DNA from: JAGTVB01 sp049282355 | GTDB taxonomy: Bacteria; Pseudomonadota; Gammaproteobacteria; HK1 | DNA length: 10,586 bases | Assembly: GCA_049282355.1 (NCBI GenBank) | Contig: JBAPTW010000396.1 | Span: forward strand, 1 to 10,586 | Direction of reading: 5' to 3' | The notes under the pieces: generated by a model | Databases searched by the model: none | The model's input: the letters and a program-made list of their open reading frames with translations, nothing else | Told to the model about the DNA's origin: nothing | Translations under genes and position numbers: made by a program | Shown here: positions 1 through 7,627 of the stretch, piece after piece | How positions within the stretch are numbered: the stretch's first letter is position 1 | Layout: the number at the start of each line of letters is the position of its first letter

Positions 1-2
1 TC

Positions 3-1859
3 GCGGCCGCTCTTGGGCCTGGTTTGGCCAAGGCGGCTCTTGCGGGAGAGCTGGACGGTCGTTTAGTAGATACTTCCTTTGTCATCGATGGTGACGCTGT
101 CCTTAAGATCATCACCGATCGCGAGCCCGCGGGTCTGGAGATTATCCGCCACTCGACAGCCCACCTCATGGCCCATGCGGTCAAGGCACTCTTTCCCGAG
201 GCTCAAGTCACCATTGGGCCGGTCATCGAAGAGGGGTTTTACTATGACTTCGCTTACGAGCGCGCCTTTACGCCGGAGGACTTGGAGGCGATCGAAGCGA
301 AAATGCATGCGATCGCCAAGGAAGATCTGCCAGTCAGCCGAAGCGTCATGGATCGGCAACAGGCGATCCAGTTTTTCCGCGACATGGGCGAGGGCTACAA
401 GGCGGAGATTATTTCGGATATTCCCGAGGCCGAGGCGATCTCCTTGTATAGGCAAGGTGACTTCGTCGATCTCTGCCGTGGCCCGCATGTGCCGAGCACC
501 GGCCGGCTTCGCGCCTTCAAGCTGATGAAGGTGGCCGGCGCTTATTGGCGCGGCGATTCCCGCAATGAGATGCTGCAACGCATTTACGGCACTGCCTGGC
601 CGAACAATCAGATGCTCAGCGCCTATCTGCATCGGCTCGAGGAGGCGGAGCGGCGCGATCACCGCCGCATCGCGAAGGAGCTCGACCTCTTCCACTTCCA
701 GGAAGAGGCGCCGGGCATGGTGTTCTGGCACGATAAAGGATGGGTGATCTACAAAGAGATCGAAAACTATATCCGCGGCCTGCTGGATAGGCGCGGCTAT
801 CAGGAGGTACGCACACCGCAGATCGTGGATCGCAGCCTGTGGGAGCGTTCCGGGCACTGGGATAAGTTTCGCGACGAGATGTTCACCACCCACTCGCAAA
901 ACCGTGACTACGCGGTAAAGCCGATGAACTGTCCGTGCCACATCCAGATTTTCAATCACGGTCTCAAGAGCTATCGCGATCTGCCGTTGCGCATGGCCGA
1001 ATTCGGGTCCTGTCACCGCAATGAGCCCTCTGGTGCACTCCACGGGCTGATGCGGGTGGTCAGCTTCGTCCAAGATGACGCCCACATTTTCTGCACCGAA
1101 GAGCAGGTTCAAGTGGAGGTTGCCGCGCTTATCGATCTGATCTTCGAGGTCTATGGGGATTTCGGTTTCCACGATATCTTGATCAAGCTCTCGACCCGGC
1201 CGGAGCAGCGGGTAGGCAGCGATGAGGTTTGGGACAAAGCGGAAAAGGCTTTGGAGCGGGCCCTCAATGCGAAGCGCATCGACTGGGATCTGCAGCCCGG
1301 CGAAGGCGCATTCTACGGTCCGAAGGTGGATTTTTCCCTGAGAGATTCCATCGGTCGCGTTTGGCAGTGCGGTACCATTCAGGTGGATTTCTCTATGCCG
1401 GGTCGACTGGGAGCCCAGTATGTCAGCGAGGATGGTAGCAGGCAGATACCGGTGATGTTGCATCGGGCGATCTTGGGCTCTGTAGAGCGCTTTATCGGAA
1501 TTCTCATCGAGGAGTACGCCGGTAAGTTCCCGCCGTGGCTCGCGCCGGTACAGGCGGTGGTGATGAACATCACCGACCGGCACCGCGAATATGCCTCATC
1601 TGTAACAAAATCCTTGCAAAATCAGGGCTTCAGGGTGCGATCGGACTTGAGAAACGAGAAGATCGGTCTTAAAATCCGCGAGCACACGTTGCAGCGCGTG
1701 CCCTACATGTTGATTTGTGGGGACCGGGAGATGGAAAACGCTGCAGTGGCAGTACGAACCCGTGGCGGCAAGGATTTGGGAGGAATGGCACTGGCAGGCT
1801 TTGCCGAACGGTTACGGGTGGATATTGCCCGTCGCGGTCGTCATCAGAAGGAGAAATAG
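3..1859 (+). CDS. thrS: Threonyl-tRNA synthetase ThrRS (5' end outside window)
   Basis: ThrRS charges tRNA-Thr with threonine and hydrolyses mis-made Ser-tRNA-Thr in the cytoplasm. The frame is open from base 3, and the first residues (AAALGPGLAKAALAGEL) match the TGS domain around residue 24 of E. coli ThrRS, so about 23 N-terminal residues are missing and the TTG at 24 is not the start. Editing-domain residues are visible: HSTAH (from base 150) and CRGPH. Catalytic-core landmarks are KPMNCPCH (zinc Cys), the motif 2 segment SCHRNEPSG, QDDAHIF (zinc His), VMLHRAILGS (zinc His and motif 3), then the anticodon-binding domain (APVQAVVMNITD, DLRNEKIGLKIREHTL). Just after motif 2 the sequence is RVVSF, where E. 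coli, yeast and human enzymes have RVRGF or RVRRF. It is the first gene of the operon seen here, and infC begins directly after its stop. Confidence 0.97.
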   Translation, partial: AAALGPGLAKAALAGELDGRLVDTSFVIDGDAVLKIITDREPAGLEIIRHSTAHLMAHAVKALFPEAQVTIGPVIEEGFYYDFAYERAFTPEDLEAIEAKMHAIAKEDLPVSRSVMDRQQAIQFFRDMGEGYKAEIISDIPEAEAISLYRQGDFVDLCRGPHVPSTGRLRAFKLMKVAGAYWRGDSRNEMLQRIYGTAWPNNQMLSAYLHRLEEAERRDHRRIAKELDLFHFQEEAPGMVFWHDKGWVIYKEIENYIRGLLDRRGYQEVRTPQIVDRSLWERSGHWDKFRDEMFTTHSQNRDYAVKPMNCPCHIQIFNHGLKSYRDLPLRMAEFGSCHRNEPSGALHGLMRVVSFVQDDAHIFCTEEQVQVEVAALIDLIFEVYGDFGFHDILIKLSTRPEQRVGSDEVWDKAEKALERALNAKRIDWDLQPGEGAFYGPKVDFSLRDSIGRVWQCGTIQVDFSMPGRLGAQYVSEDGSRQIPVMLHRAILGSVERFIGILIEEYAGKFPPWLAPVQAVVMNITDRHREYASSVTKSLQNQGFRVRSDLRNEKIGLKIREHTLQRVPYMLICGDREMENAAVAVRTRGGKDLGGMALAGFAERLRVDIARRGRHQKEK

Positions 1860-1864
1860 ATATC
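1846..1864 (+). promoter_or_regulatory. Shine-Dalgarno and AUC start of infC
   Basis: AGAAGGAG (1846-1853) lies inside the last codons of thrS and is followed, after eight bases, by ATC (1862-1864) in the IF-3 frame. No ATG, GTG or TTG occurs in frame between the thrS stop and the conserved IF-3 N-terminus (NEEITSREIRLIGADG). An in-frame ATA at 1856 is too close to the Shine-Dalgarno. infC is known in many bacteria to use AUU or a related rare start, through which IF-3 represses its own translation. AUC as the start here is inferred from spacing. Confidence 0.75.
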
Positions 1865-2377
1865 GTCGCGGAGAAAAAGAGCAGGCTCAATGAAGAGATC
1901 ACTTCTCGAGAGATTCGCCTTATCGGCGCGGATGGAAAACAGGTGGGGATCGTCCCTCGAGAGGAAGCCCTGGCCCTGGCAGAAACGTCGGAGCTTGACC
2001 TGGTAGAGATCTCGCCCACTGCGGACCCCCCGGTCTGCCGGTTGATGGACTACGGGAAGTTTGTTTTTCAGCAGAGCAAAAAGCGCCAGGCGGCACGTAA
2101 AAAGCAGCAGCAGGTCCAGCTCAAGGAAGTAAAATTTCGACCCGGTACGGGAGAGGGTGATTACCAGACCAAACTGAGAAATCTGAAGCGGTTCCTCGGC
2201 CACGGTGACAAGACCAAGGTCACGATGTGGTTTCGCGGGCGCGAGATGGCGCATCAAGATCTCGGACTGAAGCTGCTGCAGCGGGTCGAGTTGGATCTCG
2301 ATGAACTGGCTAAGGTCGAGCAAACGCCTAAGCTCGAGGGTCGGCGAATGTCGATGGTTTTGACGCCAAGAAAATAG
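1862..2377 (+). CDS. infC: Translation initiation factor IF-3
   Basis: IF-3 binds the 30S subunit, keeps it from joining 50S prematurely and checks start codon and initiator tRNA. With the AUC start the product is 171 residues (E. coli 180). The N-terminal domain runs through NEEITSREIRLIGADGKQVG and LDLVEISPTADPPVCRLMDYGKF; a basic linker (KKRQAARKKQQQ) leads to the C-terminal domain, with KEVKFRPGTGEGDYQ, FRGREMAHQDLG and a VLTPRK end. All are family signatures. The gene follows thrS with two bases between stop and start, so ribosomes leaving thrS can restart here. Reading further upstream would give a longer protein overlapping thrS, which I reject because that part is not IF-3-like. The rare start suggests autoregulation. 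Confidence 0.95.
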   Translation: MVAEKKSRLNEEITSREIRLIGADGKQVGIVPREEALALAETSELDLVEISPTADPPVCRLMDYGKFVFQQSKKRQAARKKQQQVQLKEVKFRPGTGEGDYQTKLRNLKRFLGHGDKTKVTMWFRGREMAHQDLGLKLLQRVELDLDELAKVEQTPKLEGRRMSMVLTPRK

Positions 2378-2394
2378 GGGTCAGACCGGTGGTA

Positions 2395-2430
2395 GGTGCC
2401 GAGACAGCATCGGGTCCGCCGGCACCCGAT
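2395..2430 (+). promoter_or_regulatory. Mutually exclusive stems in the infC-rpmI leader
   Basis: Two 7-bp pairings compete. GGTGCCG (2395-2401) pairs with CGGCACC (2420-2426), while ATCGGGT (2409-2415) pairs with ACCCGAT (2424-2430). Both use 2424-2426, so only one can form. In E. coli, L20 represses rpmI-rplT by binding folded mRNA in this interval. The position fits such a leader, but I see no proof of an L20 site, so the role is inferred. Confidence 0.4.
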
Positions 2431-2436
2431 GAGCTA

Positions 2437-2475
2437 AGAAGCTGTTTGAAAACAATAGTGTTTAAAACAGCTTCT
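2437..2475 (+). promoter_or_regulatory. Long hairpin upstream of rpmI
   Basis: AGAAGCTGTTT (2437-2447) pairs perfectly with AAACAGCTTCT (2465-2475). Inside, AAACA (2450-2454) pairs with TGTTT (2459-2463) around a 4-base loop. The arms are AT-rich at the tip. No T-run follows, so it does not look like an intrinsic terminator. It ends 23 bases before the rpmI start codon and could be a control or processing site. Confidence 0.6.
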
Positions 2476-2498
2476 AACATCAGGTATTGAGAGATAAC

Positions 2499-2696
2499 AT
2501 GCCTAAAATAAAGAGCAATCGAGGCGCGGCGAAGCGCTTTAAGCCACGGCTCGGCGGTGGTTTCCAGCGCGCGCAGTCACATCTGAATCACATTTTGACG
2601 AAAAAACGAACCAAGCGTAAGCGTCAGCTTCGAAGCCTGGAGCCGGTGTCTGCGGCCGATACGCGGGCGGTTCGGCGTCTGTTGCCCTATAGCTAA
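2499..2696 (+). CDS. rpmI: 50S ribosomal protein L35
   Basis: This is a small basic protein of the large ribosomal subunit. It is 65 residues, the same as E. coli L35, with the family N-terminus MPKIKSNRGAAKRFK, the central HILTKKRTKRKRQLR block and a LLPYS end (LPYA in E. coli). I chose the ATG at 2499 because it begins exactly at the family start. A TTG four codons upstream would add MRDN, which the family lacks. A modest GAGAGA lies about five bases upstream. It is preceded by the folded infC-rpmI leader and followed after 11 bases by rplT, the usual co-transcribed pair. Confidence 0.97.
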   Translation: MPKIKSNRGAAKRFKPRLGGGFQRAQSHLNHILTKKRTKRKRQLRSLEPVSAADTRAVRRLLPYS

Positions 2697-2707
2697 GGAG
2701 AGGTTAC

Positions 2708-3061
2708 ATGCCAAGGGTCAAACGCGGGGTCACGAGCCGCGCCAGACATAAGAAGGTGCTTGCCCAGGCAAAGGGCTATCAAGGTCGCCGCAAGAGCATC
2801 TTTCGGGTGGCGAACCAAGCGGTGATTCGCGCCGGGGAGTATGCGTACCGCGATCGCCGCCAGCGTAAACGGCAATTTCGGGCCTTGTGGATCACGCGCA
2901 TCAACGCCGCTGCCCGTACTTGTGGTCTTTCCTACAGTTGTTTCATGGATGGGCTCAAGAAAGCCGGGGTGGTTCTCGATCGCAAGGTGCTCGCCGATCT
3001 GGCGGTGTTCGACAGCCAGGCCTTCGCTGCGCTTGCTGAGCGGGCTAAAGCCCAGTCATAA
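2708..3061 (+). CDS. rplT: 50S ribosomal protein L20
   Basis: L20 binds 23S rRNA early in 50S assembly and in E. coli also represses its own operon. The 117-residue product (E. coli 118) starts MPRVKRGVTSRARHKKVL and contains AKGYQGRRKS, YAYRDRRQRKRQFRALWITRINAA and LSYSCFMDGLKKAGV, all family hallmarks. The highly basic N-terminal arm is the rRNA-binding extension. AAGGAG lies eight bases before the ATG, between the rpmI stop and this start. No terminator is visible in the 128 bases before pheS. Confidence 0.97.
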   Translation: MPRVKRGVTSRARHKKVLAQAKGYQGRRKSIFRVANQAVIRAGEYAYRDRRQRKRQFRALWITRINAAARTCGLSYSCFMDGLKKAGVVLDRKVLADLAVFDSQAFAALAERAKAQS

Positions 3062-3189
3062 CCCGCTTCGGTGGGTGGCGGTGTTGGCGTCTGCGGTGGA
3101 GAGGCCGGCACGCCGTTCGTCGATGAGGGACTCGATGCTCCTCCAACGCTGCTGATCAATACGATAAATGCTCAAATTCATCGCCGGTC

Positions 3190-4242
3190 ATGCCGCCTCA
3201 CGCGAGTAACAAAAGCGCTGGGGCCGTGGCGGATATTGCGGGCGTCCTCGCCGGCGCTCATGAAGCCATTGCCGCGGCGGCCGAGCTGGAGGCGCTTGAC
3301 CAATTGCGGGTGCGCTACCTCGGAAAGCAAGGAATTCTCACGGCGCGGCTCAAGAGTCTCGGCCAATTACCGGCTGCCGAGCGCCCACGGGTCGGCCAGG
3401 TCATCAACGAAGCCAAGCAGTCGCTACAGGATGCTCTGGAGTCGCGGCGCACAAGCTTGGAGGCCGAGGAGTTAGCGCGTTTTTTGGAGGCCGAGCGCCT
3501 CGATGTGACCCTGCCGGGCAGGGGCCATACGCCGGGGGGGCTGCATCCGATTACCCGCACGCTCGAACGCATCGAGGGGTTCTTCCTCCAAGCCGGCTTC
3601 ATTATCGCCGAAGGTCCCGAGATCGAGGACGATTACCACAACTTCGAGGCCCTCAATATACCGGCGCATCATCCTGCGCGGGCGATGCACGATACCTTTT
3701 ACTTCAATGGGCACGCGTTACTTCGCACCCATACCTCGCCGGTGCAGATCCGCGTCATGCAGGCAGGCACGCCGCCGTTTCGGGTGATTGCGCCGGGGCG
3801 GGTATACCGCTGCGACTCCGATGTCACGCATACGCCGATGTTCCACCAGGTGGAGGGATTTCTGGTAGATGAGGATGTGAGCTTCGCCGACCTGAAAGGT
3901 ATTCTGGTGGAGTTCGCGCGGGCTTTTTTTGAGCGCGCGCTGGCACTTCGATTTCGCCCCTCCTATTTCCCGTTTACCGAACCCTCTGCCGAAGTGGATG
4001 TGCAATGCGTGATGTGCGCCGGTAAGGGGTGCCGCGTTTGTGGGGAAACCGGTTGGCTCGAGGTGCTGGGCTGCGGCATGGTCCACCCCAAGGTATTTGA
4101 GAACGTGGGAATCGATAGCGAGCGCTACACGGGCTATGCGTTCGGTATGGGCGTTGAGCGGCTTGCCATGTTGCGCTATGGGGTCAATGACTTGCGGTTG
4201 TTCTTTGAGAATGATCTGCGCTTCCTAGAACAATTTCGCTAA
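3190..4242 (+). CDS. pheS: Phenylalanyl-tRNA synthetase alpha subunit
   Basis: This is the catalytic subunit of the alpha2-beta2 PheRS. An N-terminal coiled-coil domain (residues about 15-100; RVRYLGKQG at 40-48) precedes the class II core: motif 1 region GGLHPITRTLERIEGFF, motif 2 PGRVYRCDSDVTHTPMFHQ (202-220) and motif 3 FGMGVERLAMLRYG (318-331). Residues 273-284 form a CxxC-x4-CxxC insertion before GWLEVLGCGMVHP. The E. coli enzyme lacks it, but many other bacterial PheS have it. The start is uncertain: neither candidate has a clear Shine-Dalgarno. The ATG at 3190 gives 350 residues, while a GTG at 3226 gives 338 and lines up residue for residue with the E. coli N-terminus up to its LDNVRVEYLG segment. 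Confidence 0.96.
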   Translation: MPPHASNKSAGAVADIAGVLAGAHEAIAAAAELEALDQLRVRYLGKQGILTARLKSLGQLPAAERPRVGQVINEAKQSLQDALESRRTSLEAEELARFLEAERLDVTLPGRGHTPGGLHPITRTLERIEGFFLQAGFIIAEGPEIEDDYHNFEALNIPAHHPARAMHDTFYFNGHALLRTHTSPVQIRVMQAGTPPFRVIAPGRVYRCDSDVTHTPMFHQVEGFLVDEDVSFADLKGILVEFARAFFERALALRFRPSYFPFTEPSAEVDVQCVMCAGKGCRVCGETGWLEVLGCGMVHPKVFENVGIDSERYTGYAFGMGVERLAMLRYGVNDLRLFFENDLRFLEQFR

Positions 4243-4339
4243 CGATTCTGCGCGCTGATGCTTTTCCCGAGCACAAAAAAATTCAGCGCGGCGCTGCACG
4301 CCACCGCCGACAGGGGCACATGACAAAAGCTAACGGACG

Positions 4340-6718
4340 ATGAAGTTTAGCGAACAATGGCTTCGTGAATGGGTGGATCCGCCGGTTACGACCAAGGAGC
4401 TGGTGGCGCAGCTGACCGGCGCCGGGCTGGAGGTGGCGGGCTGGGAGCCGATTGCCGAGGCGTTGGAAGGCGTGCTGGTGGGCGAGGTTCTGGAGGTCGA
4501 GTCACACCCGAGCGCTGCCCGATTGCGCCTTTGCCAAGTCGACATTGCTGCCGACCGGCCGCTTGCCATCGTGTGCGGGGCGCCGAACGTGCGCCCCGGG
4601 CTGCGGGCGCCGTTAGCCCGTGTCGGGGCCCGCTTACCCGATGGAACGACCATCAAGGTGGCCTCGATCCGCGGCATCGAGTCGGCAGGCATGCTGTGTT
4701 CGGCCAAAGAGCTCGGGTTATCGGAGGACGCGACGGGACTTCTTGAGCTACCGGCGGATGCCCCCATAGGTGCCGACTTGAAGGATTATCTCAGCCTTCG
4801 CGACGTGAGCATCGATGTCGACCTCACGCCCAATCGGGGCGATTGTCTCAGCATTGCCGGCATTGCCCGCGAGGTGGGGGTACTGAATCGGCAACCGGTG
4901 CGGCGCATCGCTTTGCAGCCGGTGCCAAGCACGGTCGAGGATCGGTTTCCGGTTTTTCTGGACTCGGGGGAGGATTGTCCGCACTACGTCGGGCGCGTCA
5001 TTCGCAACGTCGATGTGCGCGTGCCGACGCCGCTCTGGCTGCGCGAGCGACTGCGGTGTAGCGGCGTGCGCAGTCTTGGTGCGGTGGTCGACATTACCAA
5101 CTACGTGCTGTTGGAGCTCGGCCAGCCGCTGCACGCTTTTGATCTGGAACGGCTCAGCGCATGCATTCGGGTCCGACGCGGTCGCACCGGGGAAAGCCTG
5201 CGACTGCTCGATGGTAGCGAGGTGCAGCTAGACGCTGATACCTTGGTGATTGCCGACGATCAGCATCCCGTGGCACTAGCTGGCATCATGGGTGGTGCGG
5301 CATCTGCCGTTGCCGATACGACGCGCCATCTGTTCTTGGAAAGTGCCTTTTTCACGCCACGGGTGCTCGCGGGTGTGGCCCGTCGCCATGGGCTGCATAC
5401 CGACTCTTCGCACCGCTTCGAACGAGGCGTCGATCCGGCGCTGCAGCGTGTCGCCCTAGAGCGGGCAACTGATTTGCTGCTGCGCATTGCGGGGGGTGAG
5501 CCGGGGCCAATCATGGAGGAGAGCTTACCGAGCGCTTTACCAAAACCGCCTCGGGTGCGTCTTCGCCGAGCGCGCATCAGCCGCTTGCTCGGCGCCGAGG
5601 TCCCTACCGAAGAGGTCTCGGATATCTTGGACCGCCTTGGCATGACTACGGCCGCCGATGACGAAGGCTGGCACGTCACGGCGCCGACTTTTCGTTTCGA
5701 CATCGAGCGTGAAGCCGATCTGATTGAGGAAGTGGCCCGCATCAGCGGCTATGAGGCAATCCCCGAGAATCGGCCGCGGTTGCCCCTCGGTATAACCACC
5801 ATTGCGGAGGAAACGGTGGGGATTGGCCGGGTGCGCCAGAGCTTGGTGGAACGAGGCTACACTGAAGCGGTGACCTACAGCTTTGTCGATCCACGCTTGC
5901 AGTCGCTCATCGATCCCGACGCCGCTCCCATGCGCCTGACCAATCCCATTTCCGCCGACATGGCGGTCATGCGTACCAATCTTTGGGCAGGGCTGTTGCA
6001 GGTGCTACTGCATAACAGCAAACGTCAGCACGCGCGGATCAGGATATTTGAAACCGGCCTTACCTTTCGGACGCAAGCCGGCGAGTTGCGTCAAGAGCCG
6101 ATGCTCGGCGGTTTAGCCGCCGGGCCCGTCTATCCCGAGCAATGGGGGGTGGCGGAGCGCGATACAGATTTCTTCGACGTCAAATCCGATATTGAGGCGC
6201 TGCTTGCTCTGACCGGGACGCTGCCGGCGTTTCGCTTTAAGCCCATGGCGCATCCGGCGCTGCATCCCGGGCAGGCGGCGGTGATCGAGCGTGCCGGTCG
6301 CCCAGTGGGTATGTTCGGGGCACTGCATCCGCGGATCGTGCGTGAGCTGAAGCTTGCTCAGGTGCCGTTTGTGTTCGAGCTGGAGCTCGCTAGCATCAGC
6401 GTGCGCACACTCCCGGCATTTGAACCGCTGTCTCGATTTCCGCGCGTGCGCCGCGACATCGCCATTATCGTCGATGAAACGGTTGCTGCGCAGTCGGTCG
6501 CTGATTGTATCCGCAGTGCAGGTACCGCGCTCTTGGTTGACCTTTACGTGTTCGACGTGTACCGTGGCGAAGGTATTGATCCAGGTAAGAAAAGTCTTGC
6601 CTTAGGGTTGATTTTTCAGGCATCATCAAGGACGCTCAATGACGAGGAAGTCGATGCGCTGGTCGCCGCGGCCGTAAATTCTTTGAGTGATCATTTTGGA
6701 GCGATATTAAGGAGTTGA
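4340..6718 (+). CDS. pheT: Phenylalanyl-tRNA synthetase beta subunit
   Basis: This is the 792-residue beta subunit (E. coli 795), which binds and edits tRNA-Phe and completes PheRS. The start MKFSEQWLREWV matches the family exactly. Domains in order: an N-terminal helix, an EMAP-type tRNA-binding fold (residues about 42-150, with IVCGAPNVRPG and SAGMLCSAKELGLS), LTPNRGDCLSIAGIAREVG (about 162-180), the B3/B4 editing domain (VVDITNYVLLELGQPLHAFD, LFLESAFF), the B5 DNA-binding-like domain (TFRFDIEREADLIEEVAR), the inactive class II-like core, and a C-terminal ferredoxin-like anticodon-binding domain beginning near FEPLSRFPRVRRDIAIIVDE. The ribosome site is weak (GGAC just before the ATG). It follows pheS after 97 bases and is nearly fused to ihfA, with one base between stop and start. 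Confidence 0.97.
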   Translation: MKFSEQWLREWVDPPVTTKELVAQLTGAGLEVAGWEPIAEALEGVLVGEVLEVESHPSAARLRLCQVDIAADRPLAIVCGAPNVRPGLRAPLARVGARLPDGTTIKVASIRGIESAGMLCSAKELGLSEDATGLLELPADAPIGADLKDYLSLRDVSIDVDLTPNRGDCLSIAGIAREVGVLNRQPVRRIALQPVPSTVEDRFPVFLDSGEDCPHYVGRVIRNVDVRVPTPLWLRERLRCSGVRSLGAVVDITNYVLLELGQPLHAFDLERLSACIRVRRGRTGESLRLLDGSEVQLDADTLVIADDQHPVALAGIMGGAASAVADTTRHLFLESAFFTPRVLAGVARRHGLHTDSSHRFERGVDPALQRVALERATDLLLRIAGGEPGPIMEESLPSALPKPPRVRLRRARISRLLGAEVPTEEVSDILDRLGMTTAADDEGWHVTAPTFRFDIEREADLIEEVARISGYEAIPENRPRLPLGITTIAEETVGIGRVRQSLVERGYTEAVTYSFVDPRLQSLIDPDAAPMRLTNPISADMAVMRTNLWAGLLQVLLHNSKRQHARIRIFETGLTFRTQAGELRQEPMLGGLAAGPVYPEQWGVAERDTDFFDVKSDIEALLALTGTLPAFRFKPMAHPALHPGQAAVIERAGRPVGMFGALHPRIVRELKLAQVPFVFELELASISVRTLPAFEPLSRFPRVRRDIAIIVDETVAAQSVADCIRSAGTALLVDLYVFDVYRGEGIDPGKKSLALGLIFQASSRTLNDEEVDALVAAAVNSLSDHFGAILRS

Positions 6719-6719
6719 C

Positions 6720-7022
6720 GTGGCACTGACCAAGGCAGATATGGCAGAGAAGCTGTACGAAGAATTGGGTCTGAACAAGCGCGAGGCCAAGGAACTGGTC
6801 GAGCTGTTTTTCGAGCAGGTGCGTGCGGCGCTCGAGGCCGGCGATCAGGTCAAGCTCTCGGGGTTTGGAAACTTTGATCTCAGGGACAAGAACGAGCGGC
6901 CCGGGCGTAATCCCAAGACCGGTGAAGAAATCCCCATCACGGCTCGCCGGGTGGTGACATTTCGACCGGGGCAAAAGCTCAAGGCGCGAGTGGAAGCCTA
7001 TGCTGGAGCCATCAAGCAATAG
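6720..7022 (+). CDS. ihfA: Integration host factor alpha subunit
   Basis: IHF-alpha pairs with IHF-beta (encoded elsewhere) to bend DNA sharply in replication, transcription and site-specific recombination. The 100-residue product is nearly E. coli-like: MALTKADMAEKLYEELGL, KLSGFGNFDLRDKNERPGRNPKTGEEIPITARRVVTFRPGQKLK. The intercalating proline (P65) in the RNP arm is present. It starts with GTG one base after the pheT TGA. Its Shine-Dalgarno TAAGGAG (6708-6714) is within pheT and spaced five bases from the start, so translation is probably coupled. Tyrosine integrases often use IHF, so its position beside an integration site is suggestive, but this gene order is general in related genomes. 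Confidence 0.98.
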   Translation: MALTKADMAEKLYEELGLNKREAKELVELFFEQVRAALEAGDQVKLSGFGNFDLRDKNERPGRNPKTGEEIPITARRVVTFRPGQKLKARVEAYAGAIKQ

Positions 7023-7356
7023 GGAGCTCCCCCAGATCCCAGGGAAGCGCTACTTCACCATCGGCGAAGTGAGCGATCTCTGCGGCGTCAAACCCCACGT
7101 GCTGCGGTATTGGGAGCAGGAATTTCCGCAGCTGAGCCCGCTGAAGCGTCGAGGCAATCGACGCTACTATCAGCGGCAGGATGTGATTCTCATCCGCCAG
7201 ATTCGAAATCTTCTCTACGACCAAGGATTCACTATCGGTGGAGCACGGCAGTGGCTCTCGGGCAACGACGCCAAGGTAGATGTGACCCAGAGCCGCCAAA
7301 TCATGCACCAGATCCGCATTGAGCTCGAGGAAGTCCTGCTTATCATGAGGAGGTGA
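7000..7356 (+). CDS. MerR-family transcriptional regulator
   Basis: This is a 118-residue MerR-type regulator with a winged helix-turn-helix (YFTIGEVSDLCGVKPHVLRYWEQEF, residues 18-42), a wing (KRRGNRRYYQRQDV, 49-62), and a short helical tail (about 95-118) likely to form the dimer coiled coil. No cysteine-rich effector site is visible, so the signal is unknown. It resembles the uncharacterised MerR-like gene that follows ihfA in Pseudomonas. The ATG at 7000 lies inside ihfA, giving a 23-base overlap and probable translational coupling, and GTGGAAG just upstream may serve as ribosome site. It is the last protein gene before tRNA-Pro. Its targets cannot be read from the sequence. Confidence 0.92.
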   Translation: MLEPSSNRELPQIPGKRYFTIGEVSDLCGVKPHVLRYWEQEFPQLSPLKRRGNRRYYQRQDVILIRQIRNLLYDQGFTIGGARQWLSGNDAKVDVTQSRQIMHQIRIELEEVLLIMRR

Positions 7357-7445
7357 TTGCCGTCGCCAAACGGGCACCTCATACGTCAAACCTGCGGACC
7401 GCGGTGCGGGGCCTATCGCCGCTGTACTTCCGGTTGTTGGTTCCC

Positions 7446-7451
7446 TACAAT
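7446..7451 (+). promoter_or_regulatory. Possible -10 box of the tRNA-Pro promoter
   Basis: TACAAT lies about 40 bases before the mature tRNA. No good -35 sits 16-18 bases upstream (TGTACT is the best). A short GC hairpin (CCCGC/GCGGG) in the following leader could mark a processed 5' leader. A second TACTAT at 7486-7491 is too close to the tRNA to start it. Confidence 0.35.
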
Positions 7452-7492
7452 CATCAGCTTGGCCCGCCAGGCGAGCGGGTAGTTCTACTATA

Positions 7493-7569
<77 letters not shown>

Positions 7570-7581
7570 GCAACTTGTTGA

Positions 7582-7627
7582 AAAATAAGCCGTTTGCGCA
7601 CTCTTGCAAGCGGCTTATTTTATTTTG
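7582..7627. terminator. Probable bidirectional terminator between tRNA-Pro and int
   Basis: A 17-bp stem (7582-7598 with 7605-7621, including two G-T wobbles) closes a 6-base loop. On the + strand it is followed by TATTTT. On the - strand the hairpin ends in an AT-rich tract with five T's. It can therefore end the tRNA transcript and also the oppositely directed int transcript. The int stop codon (7620-7622) lies in its right arm. Confidence 0.85.

Noticed and set aside
24..26. TTG as the thrS start
   Set aside because: The frame is open upstream to base 3 and those residues align with the ThrRS TGS domain, so the true start is outside the window.
63..1583. 506-codon open frame on the - strand opposite thrS
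   Set aside because: It is the antisense shadow of a strongly conserved gene in GC-rich DNA and has no recognisable domain or ribosome site.
2487..2498. TTG start adding four residues to L35
   Set aside because: L35 proteins begin at MPKIK, and the ATG at 2499 gives the family length exactly.
3062..3189. Attenuator or leader peptide before pheS, as in E. coli
   Set aside because: There is no Phe-rich short frame and no stem followed by a T-run in these 128 bases.
5260..5742. - strand open frame opposite pheT
   Set aside because: It is a Ser/Arg-rich antisense shadow of pheT with no family resemblance.
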